Both the position numbers and the translations under genes were made by a program. Below, piece after piece: positions 1 through 8,410 of a DNA stretch of 64,000 bases. Under the pieces are notes generated by a model. It had not been told where the DNA came from. It searched no databases and saw only the letters and a program-made list of their open reading frames with translations. The DNA comes from Macrococcoides psychrotolerans (GTDB lineage Bacteria; Bacillota; Bacilli; Staphylococcales; Staphylococcaceae): assembly GCF_038095555.1 (NCBI RefSeq), contig NZ_CP124591.1, positions 1,240,001 through 1,304,000 of the forward strand, in the 5' to 3' direction. The first letter of the stretch is position 1. The number at the start of each line of letters is the position of its first letter.

Positions 1-1341
1 TAACAATTGTCGTGACAGTGTCTCACTTTCAAATGTCGGCATACGCGCTTGTATTCTATTATCCTTCTGTACTTTGAATTTTAAGCTGTCAAAGTCTACA
101 TTAAACAACTCGGTGATTTCATGCAATACTTTTTTCTGTAAATGCTCGGAATTCATTAGTTTAGCATCTTCGATAACGTTATTCAAATGTTTTTCATAGG
201 CAAGATCATTATTCTTAATTTCATCGAGATAATGGCGCATATAAAAGCTCACATAAGTAAGCTTATTATGATTAAAATAACTTAAAAATTTATCCGTTCC
301 AAGTTCTGTAATCATCTCATCAGGATCGTATCCTTTTTTCATCGGTACAACAAATACATTCATACCTTCTTGATTTAACTGCTTACCGATTTTAAGAGTG
401 GCTTCGATACCCGCTCGGTCGCCATCATACATCAATGTAATATTCGATGCCAGTTTCTTCAGCTGTAGGATATGCTCACGGCTAAGTGCCGTACCCATCG
501 TTGCAATCGCGTTTAATATTCCAGTTTCATTAAGTTTAAGGACGTCCATAAATCCTTCCAGCAAAATAACTTCATCTTGATTACGAATCGGTTTTCTTGC
601 AACATCAATGTGATAAAGCACATTTCTTTTTTGGAAAATTAAAGTTTCAGGACTGTTTAAATACTTGGGTTCGCTCCCATCAATCGAGCGCGCCGAAAAA
701 CCGATAACTTTACCGCGGAAGTCCTTGATAGGAAACATGATACGGTTTCTAAACCGGTCAAAGTAGGATATCGTTTCTTCATTACGACTCAGCAGACCTG
801 CATCATAGGCAAGTGCCTCATCATAGCCTTTATTCTTTAAATAATCACGGGTAAATGTTGACACGTTAGGACTATAACCTATTTTCTCACGTGCAATCTG
901 TTCATCTGTAAATCCTCTTGAATACAAATACTTAAGTGCCGGCTCAGCTTGTTCAATCGCCTTAAGCACATAGTTATAATAATGTGCCATCGCTTCATGC
1001 ATCGCAATCATCTTGCTCTGCTCATTATCTGCTTGAGGCGTACCGTCGTCAGTCTTAACTTCTATCCCTGCACGCTCACCTAGTATCTTCACCGCTTCTA
1101 TAAAGCTGATGGCTTCAATCTGCTCTATAAACTGAAAAACATTACCACCTTTTTTACAGCCGAAGCAGTGGCAGATCTGTTTTTCTACCGAGACAGAAAA
1201 CGAAGGAGTCTTTTCATCATGAAAGGGACATAAACCGATGTAGTTTCGTCCCCTTTTTTCTAATTTCACATATTGACTGACAACGTCCAATATATCGTTC
1301 TTCTGTTGGATTTCATGTATTAACTCTGGCTCTATATGCAA
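1..1341 (-). CDS. dnaG: DNA primase DnaG (3' part outside window)
   Basis: Primase that makes RNA primers at the replication fork together with the DnaB-type helicase. The frame stays open from a TTG start at 1341 to the window edge, giving residues 1-447 of a protein usually near 570-600 residues; the helicase-binding C-terminus is cut off. The N-terminal zinc-binding domain shows C38, H41, C59 and C62 (CPFH then CFGC). The TOPRIM core shows EGFMDV near residue 262 and DGDRAG near 305. The TTG start is chosen because AAAGAGGTG lies 7-8 bases upstream and no ATG fits the conserved N-terminus. It follows yqfL by 13 bases, so it is probably in one transcript with ccpN-yqfL. Identification is firm. 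Confidence 0.96.
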   Translation of the reverse strand, partial: MHIEPELIHEIQQKNDILDVVSQYVKLEKRGRNYIGLCPFHDEKTPSFSVSVEKQICHCFGCKKGGNVFQFIEQIEAISFIEAVKILGERAGIEVKTDDGTPQADNEQSKMIAMHEAMAHYYNYVLKAIEQAEPALKYLYSRGFTDEQIAREKIGYSPNVSTFTRDYLKNKGYDEALAYDAGLLSRNEETISYFDRFRNRIMFPIKDFRGKVIGFSARSIDGSEPKYLNSPETLIFQKRNVLYHIDVARKPIRNQDEVILLEGFMDVLKLNETGILNAIATMGTALSREHILQLKKLASNITLMYDGDRAGIEATLKIGKQLNQEGMNVFVVPMKKGYDPDEMITELGTDKFLSYFNHNKLTYVSFYMRHYLDEIKNNDLAYEKHLNNVIEDAKLMNSEHLQKKVLHEITELFNVDFDSLKFKVQKDNRIQARMPTFESETLSRQLL

Positions 1342-1354
1342 ATTATGCACCTCT

Positions 1355-2170
1355 TTAACGTTGATTCTCAGTAACAATCTTAATAATTTCGTTCGCTGTT
1401 TCTTCTATCGCTTTATTCGAAACATCAATCACCTTACATCCAATTCTATCGACAATCGAATGGAAATAGTCAAGTTCTTCATGAATACGGTCATCCTTAG
1501 CATAGTTCGCATCATTCTTTAACCCAAGTTGAGCAAGACGTTCCACTCTTATCTTGTTTAGCTTAGCTGGATCAATTTTTAAGGCGATGCACTTGGATGG
1601 ATCTATATCAAACAGCTGCTCAGGTGGATCAACTTCGGGTACAAGCGGCACGTTCATTACCTTATATCGCTTATGCGCTAAGTATTGACTTAGCGGCGTC
1701 TTAGATGTACGAGAGACGCCTACCAGCACGATATCTGCTTTAGCTAAACCACGCACATCTCTTCCGTCATCGTATTTTACGGCAAATTCAATGGCTTCTA
1801 TTTTCTTGAAATAATCTTCATCTAACTTATGTACGATACCTGGTTCATTTAAGGGATGCTCGTCTAAAACATCAACCAGCACTGTCATCAAAGGACCCAT
1901 TATATCGACACTCTTAATAGCAAAAGCCTCAAGCTGCTGCTGCATATACTTTCTGATCGCTGGTTTAACAAGTGTATAGACAACAATCGATTCCTGTTCC
2001 TTTGACAGATTAATAACTTCATCAACATTCTCGGTTGTCTCGATATAAGGTAGTCGTATCGTATCAATCACATTATTAAGTAGATTAAATTGAGATACAC
2101 ATGCTTTCGTAACGAGTTCTGCAGTCTCCCCTACAGAATCCGATGCGATGATTAACCTAATTTCTTTCAT
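1355..2170 (-). CDS. yqfL: Pyruvate,phosphate dikinase / PEP synthase regulatory protein (DUF299 kinase-pyrophosphorylase)
   Basis: Member of the bifunctional serine/threonine kinase and Pi-dependent pyrophosphorylase family that switches pyruvate phosphate dikinase or PEP synthase off (ADP-dependent phosphorylation) and on. At 271 residues it has the usual family length. The nucleotide-binding P-loop is GVSRTSKT at residues 151-158, and the N-terminus IIASDSVGETAE is characteristic. It lies 11 bases downstream of ccpN, the gluconeogenesis repressor gene, as in Bacillus, where the pair is linked with control of carbon flow at the PEP-pyruvate node. No target dikinase gene is in the window, so the substrate here is inferred from the family. 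Confidence 0.9.
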   Translation of the reverse strand: MKEIRLIIASDSVGETAELVTKACVSQFNLLNNVIDTIRLPYIETTENVDEVINLSKEQESIVVYTLVKPAIRKYMQQQLEAFAIKSVDIMGPLMTVLVDVLDEHPLNEPGIVHKLDEDYFKKIEAIEFAVKYDDGRDVRGLAKADIVLVGVSRTSKTPLSQYLAHKRYKVMNVPLVPEVDPPEQLFDIDPSKCIALKIDPAKLNKIRVERLAQLGLKNDANYAKDDRIHEELDYFHSIVDRIGCKVIDVSNKAIEETANEIIKIVTENQR

Positions 2171-2181
2171 AAATTTATCCC

Positions 2182-2823
2182 CTATTCATCCTCAATTAGT
2201 GACACAAAGGCACGCGTAATCGTTGTCTTAGTGATACGCCCTGTCACTTCATAATGTTCTCCTGACTTCTGTACAACTGGTAACGAATCAATCTGTTTCT
2301 CTATCAATAGATTTGCCGCATATATGAGCAGATCATCCTGTACACATACAGAAATATTTGGCATACGGGACATAAAGACATTTACCGGCAGATTATGAAT
2401 CTCCTGATTACCCATCGATGCACGGAGCAGATCTTTACGAGAGCATACACCAACAAGATGATTTTCATGATTTGTCACAAAAAGTGTACCTACATCCTCC
2501 AGAAACATCGTACAAATTGCATCATAAGCTGAAATGTCTTCGTGGATGACGACCGGTATAGACTGAAAATCTTTCACCTTAAACTTCTTAATAGAAGCTG
2601 ATAAGAGCTGTGTGCTTGACTTACCCGTGTAAAAGTAACCCACTCGTGGTCTCGCATCTAAGTAGCCAGCCATAGTCAGGATTGCTAAATCTGGTCTTAA
2701 TGTTGCTCGTGTTAAACTCAATTTCTCAGCAATCTTCTCTCCAGTAATGGGGCCATTGTTTTTTACAATCTGTATTATCTTTTCCTGCCTTTTATTCAGT
2801 TCTATCGTAAACACCCCAAACAT
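2182..2823 (-). CDS. ccpN: CcpN-like transcriptional repressor (wHTH plus CBS domains)
   Basis: Repressor of gluconeogenic genes in Bacillus-type bacteria. It has an N-terminal winged helix (RQEKIIQIV through RPRVGYFYTGK, about residues 12-68) followed by two CBS domains (about 85-210) that sense nucleotides. An upstream in-frame ATG at 2919 would add 32 residues, but a promoter with a perfect TATAAT sits at 2842-2847, so that codon would lie outside the transcript. I therefore place the start at the ATG at 2823; a GTG at 2814 is also possible. Neither has a clear Shine-Dalgarno sequence, so the start remains uncertain while the function is not. The upstream intergenic region is shared with the divergent glyS promoter. 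Confidence 0.85.
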   Translation of the reverse strand: MFGVFTIELNKRQEKIIQIVKNNGPITGEKIAEKLSLTRATLRPDLAILTMAGYLDARPRVGYFYTGKSSTQLLSASIKKFKVKDFQSIPVVIHEDISAYDAICTMFLEDVGTLFVTNHENHLVGVCSRKDLLRASMGNQEIHNLPVNVFMSRMPNISVCVQDDLLIYAANLLIEKQIDSLPVVQKSGEHYEVTGRITKTTITRAFVSLIEDE

Positions 2824-2841
2824 GCACAATTTAATAACTTT

Positions 2842-2870
2842 ATTATACCCATCAACTGCAATTTTTACAA
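2842..2870 (-). promoter_or_regulatory. Predicted SigA promoter of ccpN-yqfL-dnaG
   Basis: Minus strand: -35 TTGTAA (2870-2865), 17-base spacer, -10 TATAAT (2847-2842). The expected transcription start is near 2835, only 10-20 bases before the ccpN coding region, so the leader is very short. Confidence 0.65.
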
Positions 2871-2887
2871 ATGACATGTCTAACATC

Positions 2888-2916
2888 TTGAGTCTTAGTA
2901 AGAAAGATGATATATT
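2888..2916 (+). promoter_or_regulatory. Predicted SigA promoter of glyS
   Basis: Plus strand: -35 TTGAGT (2888-2893), 17-base spacer, -10 TATATT (2911-2916). The transcript would begin near 2923, just before the T-box leader. Its -35 box lies 18 bases from the -35 of the divergent ccpN promoter. Confidence 0.6.
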
Positions 2917-2923
2917 CATATTA

Positions 2924-3068
2924 AGCGAGTTAAGGGTGGTGTGAGCTTAACAGAATAATTGGCGCAATATCATAACTTAACATTTATAAAAGTGAGTAAA
3001 CACTAATTTGGGTGGAACCGCGGGTTTATATACTCGTCCCAAGGCTTGATTGCCTTGGGACTTTTTTG
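2924..3068 (+). ncRNA. T-box riboswitch, glycyl-tRNA responsive, upstream of glyS
   Basis: The conserved T-box GGGTGGAACCGCGG is at 3009-3022. It is followed by a strong intrinsic terminator at 3036-3067 (GTCCCAAGGC paired with GCCTTGGGAC, then TTTTTT). The 5' part holds a stem I apical hairpin (GTTAAG with CTTAAC around a GGTGGTG loop) and a GGC triplet at 2961-2963 that fits a Gly specifier codon. Uncharged tRNA-Gly should stabilise the antiterminator and let transcription reach glyS. The specifier position is inferred by eye. Confidence 0.9.
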
Positions 3069-3097
3069 TTTACTCTAAATTAATAGGAGGTCATATT

Positions 3098-4486
3098 ATG
3101 GCAGAAAAAAACATGGAAACAATTGTTAATCTTGCAAAACACAGAGGCTTCGTCTTTCCTGGCAGCGAAATCTACGGTGGGCTTGCTAACACTTGGGATT
3201 ACGGTCCGTTAGGTGTAGAACTTAAAAACAATGTAAAACGTGCATGGTGGCAAAAATTCGTTCAGCAATCACCTTATAACGTAGGTCTTGATGCCGCGAT
3301 TCTGATGAACCCAAAAACTTGGGAAGCGAGTGGTCACTTATCTAACTTTAACGATCCTATGATCGATAACAAAGATTCTAAGATTCGTTACCGTGCAGAT
3401 AAATTAATTGAAGATTATATGCACGCACAAGGTGATGAACACTTTATCGCTGACGGTATGAGCTTTGACGAAATGAAACAATTTATCGATGACAAAGGGA
3501 TTGTATGTCCTGTATCAGGTACAGCAAACTGGACTGAAATCCGTCAGTTCAACTTGATGTTCAAAACATTCCAAGGGGTCACTGAATCATCTACAAATGA
3601 GATTTTCTTACGCCCTGAAACAGCACAGGGTATCTTTGTAAATTACAAGAACGTTCAACGCTCAATGCGTAAGAAACTTCCATTCGGTATTGCACAAGTA
3701 GGGAAATCATTCCGTAATGAAATCACACCAGGTAACTTTATCTTCAGAACACGAGAATTCGAACAGATGGAATTAGAATTCTTCTGTAAACCAGGCACTG
3801 AAATTGAGTGGCAGGAATACTGGAAGAACTTTGCAGCGAAATGGCTGAAAGATTTAGGTATTAAAGAAGAGAATACGAAACTTCGTGACCATGATGAAGA
3901 CGAATTATCTCACTACTCTAATGCAACAACAGATATCGAATATAAGTTCCCATTCGGCTGGGGTGAGCTATGGGGTATCGCAAGCCGTACAGACTTCGAC
4001 TTAAAAGCGCATATGGCAGCAAGTGGAGATGACTTCAGCTACCACGACCAGGAAACGAACGAAAAATATGTACCATACTGTATTGAACCCTCATTAGGGG
4101 CAGACCGTGTAACGTTAGCATTCTTATGCGATGCATTTGAAGAAGAGACATTAGAAGGTGGAGATACACGTACAGTGATGCACTTCCATCCGGCACTCGC
4201 ACCATATAAAGCTGCGATCTTACCACTGAGTAAAAAGCTCTCACCAGATGCGATGAAAGTATATGAAGAACTCAGCACATACTTTGCCATCGACTTTGAT
4301 GAAAGTCAGTCAATTGGTAAACGTTACAGAAGACAAGATGAAATCGGTACACCATTCTGTATCACATTTGACTTTGATTCGTTAGAAGATAATCAAGTTA
4401 CAGTTCGTGACCGTGATACGATGGAACAAGTACGTATGCCAATCAGCGAAGTAAAAGCATTTTTAGATGAAAAAATTAAGTTTTAA
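3098..4486 (+). CDS. glyS: Glycine--tRNA ligase (single-chain alpha2 type)
   Basis: Class II synthetase that charges tRNA-Gly, 462 residues, matching the eukaryote-like dimeric form of staphylococci rather than the GlyQ/GlyS tetramer. Visible signatures are GGLANTWDYGPLG near the N-terminus, the RPETAQGIF segment, the motif around ITPGNFIFRTREFEQME, and a C-terminal anticodon-binding domain from about residue 365 (HPALAPYKAAILPL). A longer frame opens at 3050, but that codon lies inside the leader terminator. The ATG at 3098, with TAGGAGG 7 bases upstream, is the real start. The gene stands alone on the plus strand between two minus-strand operons and shares a bidirectional terminator with recO. 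Confidence 0.97.
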   Translation: MAEKNMETIVNLAKHRGFVFPGSEIYGGLANTWDYGPLGVELKNNVKRAWWQKFVQQSPYNVGLDAAILMNPKTWEASGHLSNFNDPMIDNKDSKIRYRADKLIEDYMHAQGDEHFIADGMSFDEMKQFIDDKGIVCPVSGTANWTEIRQFNLMFKTFQGVTESSTNEIFLRPETAQGIFVNYKNVQRSMRKKLPFGIAQVGKSFRNEITPGNFIFRTREFEQMELEFFCKPGTEIEWQEYWKNFAAKWLKDLGIKEENTKLRDHDEDELSHYSNATTDIEYKFPFGWGELWGIASRTDFDLKAHMAASGDDFSYHDQETNEKYVPYCIEPSLGADRVTLAFLCDAFEEETLEGGDTRTVMHFHPALAPYKAAILPLSKKLSPDAMKVYEELSTYFAIDFDESQSIGKRYRRQDEIGTPFCITFDFDSLEDNQVTVRDRDTMEQVRMPISEVKAFLDEKIKF

Positions 4487-4492
4487 AATGAT

Positions 4493-4527
4493 AAAAGCGG
4501 GTTCATTTTCATGAACTCGCTTCTTTA
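4493..4527. terminator. Bidirectional terminator between glyS and recO
   Basis: A 12-base-pair stem (AAGCGGGTTCAT with ATGAACTCGCTT, loop TTTC) lies at 4495-4522. A T-rich run follows on both strands, TTTTAT on the minus strand being the better one. It separates the convergent glyS and recO genes. Confidence 0.75.
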
Positions 4528-5280
4528 TTTATAATTATCTAGTCTTCTCATCTGCTCCAGAATCTTCCTCGACTTAATAAAGACACCTATAAATTCATCA
4601 TACATCTTATACACGAGCGTTTCCATCTCGTCGATTAAACTGTGTTCAATGTTTATAGAGCTTAAACTTTCAATTGGTACTTCACTGAGCAGATAAAGCA
4701 TATAGAGACTCTTATTCGTCATAGGGATTGCATGTGGATCTTCATTGAGTGCCTCTTGCGTTATCACGCTATTAAATTGAAACGAGTACGCAATAAAATC
4801 TTTATGTGTCATGTTGCCATCATAAGTACTGTACTTAAAATTTGGTACATAGCCATAGAGCGGCATACATTTAATACTTACTAGCAGCGCAATAAGTCTC
4901 GCATTATCACTTCGCTCCATATGTGTCAACGCGACTTTAAGTAACTGATATGCATATGGATTCGTCTCATCTTCTTCAAGTGCACGATCAATCAGTTCAA
5001 CAACGTACTGTGCATACGTCATCACATAGATATCTTCACGTATTTCATAATGACTGTTAATTGTATCCACCGAAGACAATGTACCCATTCCTTTGAACTG
5101 AGAGAAAATAAACAAATTTTCATAGAACAAATCTAATCCCGCACCATACTTTGTTGATTTACGGGCATTCCTTGCCATTAACGCAACTTTAACCCCCGCT
5201 TCATTCAAAAAGGTGATAATCAGATGATTATCACCATAAGCGACACGTCTAATGACGATACCTACAGCTTTCTTAAGCAT
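4525..5280 (-). CDS. recO: DNA repair protein RecO
   Basis: RecF-pathway mediator that anneals single strands and loads RecA on SSB-coated DNA. At 251 residues it has normal family length. An N-terminal OB fold (about residues 1-80) contains RVAYGDNHLIITFLNEAGVKVALMARNARKS, and the rest is helical. The usual zinc-binding cysteine pairs of the C-terminal domain are not visible (only a single cysteine near residue 132), as in many staphylococcal RecO proteins. It is the last gene of the phoH-ybeY-dgkA-cdd-era-recO operon, and its start codon overlaps the end of era by one base, which suggests translational coupling. Confidence 0.93.
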   Translation of the reverse strand: MLKKAVGIVIRRVAYGDNHLIITFLNEAGVKVALMARNARKSTKYGAGLDLFYENLFIFSQFKGMGTLSSVDTINSHYEIREDIYVMTYAQYVVELIDRALEEDETNPYAYQLLKVALTHMERSDNARLIALLVSIKCMPLYGYVPNFKYSTYDGNMTHKDFIAYSFQFNSVITQEALNEDPHAIPMTNKSLYMLYLLSEVPIESLSSINIEHSLIDEMETLVYKMYDEFIGVFIKSRKILEQMRRLDNYK

Positions 5281-6182
5281 TAATACTCGTCTTCTCTATA
5301 GCCAATTTGTCGTATGAAATTCGGTTTATTTCTCCAGTCCTTCTGTACTTTCACCCATAGCTCCAAATACACTTTAGAACCTAGTAACATCTCGATATCT
5401 TTACGGGCAAGCTGTCCGATCTTTTTAAGCATTGACCCTTGTTTACCGATAATAATCCCTTTTTGAGAATCTCGTTCGATATAGATCGTCGCTTCAATAT
5501 GAACACGTTCTTCTGATTCTTTGACCATCTTCTCCACCTGCACACCAATTGCATGCGGGATTTCCTGGCTTGTTAAATGAAGCGCTTTTTCACGGATAAG
5601 TTCTGCCACGATAAACTCTTCCGGATGATCTGAAATCTGATCTTTCGGATAGTACATCGGTCCTTCCGGCATATATCCTTCAATGACTTTTACAAGATGG
5701 TCAACATTATTACCTTGTAATGCTGAAATCGGTACAATCTCTGCAAACGGCAATAAGTCCTTATACTTCTCAATTTCTTTAATCAGCTCGTCAGGATGTA
5801 TCTTATCGATTTTGTTTAATACTAAGAATATCGGTGTGCGGTTATTCTTAAGTAGTTCAATAATAAATTCATCTCCACGGCCGATACTCTCTTCTACATT
5901 GACCATGAACATGATTGCATCAACTTCACGTAACGTGTTCTTCGCTACTTTCATCATATAATCACCAAGCATATGTTTCGGTTTATGAATACCAGGTGTA
6001 TCGATAAAGATGATTTGTGACTGTTCTGTCGTTAAAACACCTTGTACTTTATTGCGTGTCGTCTGTGCTTTATCTGACATTATCGCTACTTTCTGTCCAA
6101 GTACTTTATTCATAAATGTAGATTTCCCTACATTCGGGCGTCCAATAATCGCAACAAACCCTGACTTAAATTCATTTGACAT
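5280..6182 (-). CDS. era: GTPase Era
   Basis: Essential ribosome-assembly GTPase that binds the 3' end of 16S rRNA during 30S maturation. At 300 residues it has standard length. The GTPase domain shows G1 GRPNVGKST (14-22), G3 DTPG (61-64), G4 NKID (123-126) and G5 SAL (153-155). The C-terminal KH domain carries the GKQG loop (246-249). It directly follows cdd (end-to-end overlap of one base) and overlaps recO. In the same operon sits ybeY, which also acts at the 16S rRNA 3' end, so the pair is functionally linked. Confidence 0.98.
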   Translation of the reverse strand: MSNEFKSGFVAIIGRPNVGKSTFMNKVLGQKVAIMSDKAQTTRNKVQGVLTTEQSQIIFIDTPGIHKPKHMLGDYMMKVAKNTLREVDAIMFMVNVEESIGRGDEFIIELLKNNRTPIFLVLNKIDKIHPDELIKEIEKYKDLLPFAEIVPISALQGNNVDHLVKVIEGYMPEGPMYYPKDQISDHPEEFIVAELIREKALHLTSQEIPHAIGVQVEKMVKESEERVHIEATIYIERDSQKGIIIGKQGSMLKKIGQLARKDIEMLLGSKVYLELWVKVQKDWRNKPNFIRQIGYREDEY

Positions 6183-6586
6183 TATTTCAAATCCTTTCCT
6201 GAGAAACCAAGCGGCAATAAATCGTCGACAGTACGTGCGATAACATCACCTTTAACATTCGTTAAGAATACAGGCATTTCATCATCGCATAACTCCTTGA
6301 TCACTTGTCGACATGAACCACATGGCGATGATGGTGCATCAGTATCTGTTGTAACAACCAATACTTCAAACTCACCTGGCTTATAACCATCTGCAATCGC
6401 CGATACTAGCGCTGTACGCTCCGCACAGATGCAGTCACCATATGCAGCATTCTCTACGTTACAACCATCGAAAGTTTTGCCGTCCTTCGTAATTAAATAG
6501 GCACCTACTTTAAAGTTTGAATACGGTGCATGTGCTTTTTCCTGAGCGCGAATTACGCCCTCTAACCATTCCTGTTTGAATTCCAT
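6182..6586 (-). CDS. cdd: Cytidine deaminase
   Basis: Zinc enzyme of pyrimidine salvage that converts cytidine and deoxycytidine to uridine and deoxyuridine. The 134-residue protein has the small tetrameric-type motif: CAE at 54-56 (C54 ligand, E56 catalytic) and PCGSC with C89 and C92 as the other zinc ligands. Two in-frame ATGs exist. The one at 6592 is one base from the AGGAGG sequence, whereas the one at 6586 has a 7-base spacing and is chosen. It follows dgkA closely, and its ribosome binding site overlaps the dgkA stop codon. Confidence 0.96.
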   Translation of the reverse strand: MEFKQEWLEGVIRAQEKAHAPYSNFKVGAYLITKDGKTFDGCNVENAAYGDCICAERTALVSAIADGYKPGEFEVLVVTTDTDAPSSPCGSCRQVIKELCDDEMPVFLTNVKGDVIARTVDDLLPLGFSGKDLK

Positions 6587-6597
6587 GATCATTCCTC

Positions 6598-6945
6598 CTA
6601 GAATAACTTCAATATGTACGGTATAAAAATAATCATACCAATAAGCAGGCTCATCATGGATGCAATTAATACCGCAAGACTTGCTGTGTCTTTTGCGTAC
6701 TTCGCTAACGGGTGATACTCATCTGTTACGAGATCTACAACATATTCAACAGACGTATTGATCACTTCCATAAAGAGAACTGCACTTATTGCAATAATGA
6801 TAAACAACCATTCCGTTCTCGTGATATTAAATAATACACTAATAATGATTACGAATAAAGCAGCAATTAAATGCAGGATAAAATTTTTATCCTTTTGTAA
6901 TAATATAACAAGTCCTGCAATTGGATGTTTAAATCGTTTGATCAT
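6598..6945 (-). CDS. dgkA: Diacylglycerol kinase family protein (probable undecaprenol kinase)
   Basis: Small integral membrane kinase, 115 residues. In Gram-positive bacteria this family phosphorylates mainly undecaprenol, recycling the lipid carrier for wall synthesis. Three membrane segments are visible (about residues 29-46, 48-68 and 92-113). The catalytic-region motif VINTSVEYVVD, with its glutamate, and DEYHPLAKYAKDTASLAVL match the family. Its start overlaps the ybeY stop by four bases (ATGA-type), which indicates coupling. The lipid substrate is inferred from characterised Bacillus and Streptococcus homologues. Confidence 0.92.
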   Translation of the reverse strand: MIKRFKHPIAGLVILLQKDKNFILHLIAALFVIIISVLFNITRTEWLFIIIAISAVLFMEVINTSVEYVVDLVTDEYHPLAKYAKDTASLAVLIASMMSLLIGMIIFIPYILKLF

Positions 6946-7406
6946 ACATCTCTTCGTAATCCGAATGCATTTAATATTTCATCCTGACGCCCAAACATAC
7001 GTGTTTCATCTGCTTCATTCATATGATCATATCCTAGAAGATGTAGTAAACCATGCAACGATAAGAAACCTAGCTCACGCTCAAAAGAATGACCATACTC
7101 TTCAGCCTGTTCCAAAGCTCTTTTTACACAGATAATGATGTCTCCCAGCACACGTGGTGCATCAGGCATTTCAAAGTCATCCTCGCCTTCTTCAAGGGCA
7201 AAACTGATGACGTCTGTTACTGCATCCTTATTGCGGTATGCTTTATTAATTGCCTGAATTTCATTTTCGTCTACAAATGACACTGCAACTTCAGCCTCTT
7301 CATTAATTCCTTCCTGCTCGGCAGCAAAAATGAGCAAACGCTCAATTTCTGGTAAGTGCTTTGCATCAATTTGTGCATTATCATCAATAAAATCTACTGT
7401 TAACAT
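6942..7406 (-). CDS. ybeY: Endoribonuclease YbeY (rRNA maturation factor)
   Basis: Metal-dependent single-strand endoribonuclease involved in 16S rRNA 3'-end processing and 70S quality control. The protein has 154 residues. The family motif HGLLHLLGYDH gives the zinc histidines H118, H122 and H128, and the conserved LGDIIIC strand precedes it. It begins one base after phoH ends and overlaps dgkA by four bases. Its neighbours phoH and era are the standard partners in Firmicutes. Confidence 0.96.
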   Translation of the reverse strand: MLTVDFIDDNAQIDAKHLPEIERLLIFAAEQEGINEEAEVAVSFVDENEIQAINKAYRNKDAVTDVISFALEEGEDDFEMPDAPRVLGDIIICVKRALEQAEEYGHSFERELGFLSLHGLLHLLGYDHMNEADETRMFGRQDEILNAFGLRRDV

Positions 7407-8351
7407 TTAAACGTCTCCTTCGTATGCATTGATTATCTTTCCAACGAGCGGGTGTCTCACAACATCAGCACCATCAAAATAATGGATTTCTATCCCTTTT
7501 ACACCGTTTAAGCGGTGAACCGCTTCAATCAGACCACTCTTAACACCTTTAGGTAGGTCAATTTGTGTTTCATCACCCGTAATGACCATCTTAGAGCCAA
7601 ACCCTAGTCGTGTTAAGAACATCTTCATTTGAGCATGTGTCGTATTCTGTGCCTCATCCAATATAACGAAGGCATCTTCTAATGTACGGCCACGCATATA
7701 TGCAAGCGGTGCAATTTCAATCACCCCACGTTCAATGAGTCGAGCTGTATGCTCTGCACCGAGTACAAAATGCAAGCCATCATATAACGGACGTAAGTAT
7801 GGATCTACCTTCTCTTTCAAGTCTCCGGGTAAGAATCCAAGGGACTCACCCGCTTCAACAGCTGGACGTGTTAATACGATACGCTTCACCTTTCCGCTAC
7901 GTAAACTCTGGGCGGCCATTACAACTGCTAGAAATGTCTTCCCTGTCCCAGCAGGTCCAATACCAATCACGAGATCATTCTTCTTTATCTGATGGGCATA
8001 TAATCGTTGACCCATCGTCTTTGCACGGATAGACTTTCCAGTAGCGTCTTTTGTTATTTCTTCATCGTACAGATCACTTAAATAATGAATCGTGCCTTTC
8101 TCAGACATCTGAACAGCAGACTGTACATCACGTAACGTAATATTCGTACCTTTTTGAATAATCTTAAGCAAACTTCTGATAACGACCTCAGCCTTCGAAA
8201 TCGCATCAGCTTGACCATGTATCGTAAGTTCCTGACCACGCGTATGCAATTCCACACCATAAAATTCCTCAAGATAATTTAAATGTTCGTCGTTATTGCC
8301 AAGCATTGCCTGGGCTTCATTTATATTGTCAAAGCGAATGATATCAGACAT
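7407..8351 (-). CDS. phoH: PhoH family ATPase
   Basis: PhoH-type P-loop ATPase of 314 residues, predicted to work in RNA metabolism and co-occurring with YbeY. An N-terminal KH-like region (about 1-65, HTRGQELTIHGQADA) precedes the ATPase core with Walker A GPAGTGKT (132-139), the GESLGFLPGDLKEKVDPYLRPLYD signature, and Walker B VILDEAQN. It is the first gene of the phoH-ybeY-dgkA-cdd-era-recO operon, with an AAGGAG site before its ATG and a candidate promoter just upstream. The precise cellular role is unsettled in the family. Confidence 0.94.
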   Translation of the reverse strand: MSDIIRFDNINEAQAMLGNNDEHLNYLEEFYGVELHTRGQELTIHGQADAISKAEVVIRSLLKIIQKGTNITLRDVQSAVQMSEKGTIHYLSDLYDEEITKDATGKSIRAKTMGQRLYAHQIKKNDLVIGIGPAGTGKTFLAVVMAAQSLRSGKVKRIVLTRPAVEAGESLGFLPGDLKEKVDPYLRPLYDGLHFVLGAEHTARLIERGVIEIAPLAYMRGRTLEDAFVILDEAQNTTHAQMKMFLTRLGFGSKMVITGDETQIDLPKGVKSGLIEAVHRLNGVKGIEIHYFDGADVVRHPLVGKIINAYEGDV

Positions 8352-8381
8352 TCAAAAACTCCTTTATTTATCGTTACCTTA

Positions 8382-8410
8382 ACTTTATCAGTTTGGGAAA
8401 TAACACACAA
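8382..8410 (-). promoter_or_regulatory. Candidate promoter of the phoH-recO operon
   Basis: Minus strand: -35 TTGTGT (8410-8405), 17-base spacer, -10 TAAAGT (8387-8382). Both boxes deviate from consensus. The spacing and the position 31 bases before the phoH ATG are the supporting points. Confidence 0.42.

Noticed and set aside
3050..3097. N-terminal extension of GlyS starting at 3050
   Set aside because: The codon lies inside the T-box terminator hairpin; TAGGAGG before the ATG at 3098 and the family N-terminus fix the start.
4035..4290. Two minus-strand frames within glyS
   Set aside because: They overlap each other in the antisense of the conserved anticodon-binding region; no initiation signals.
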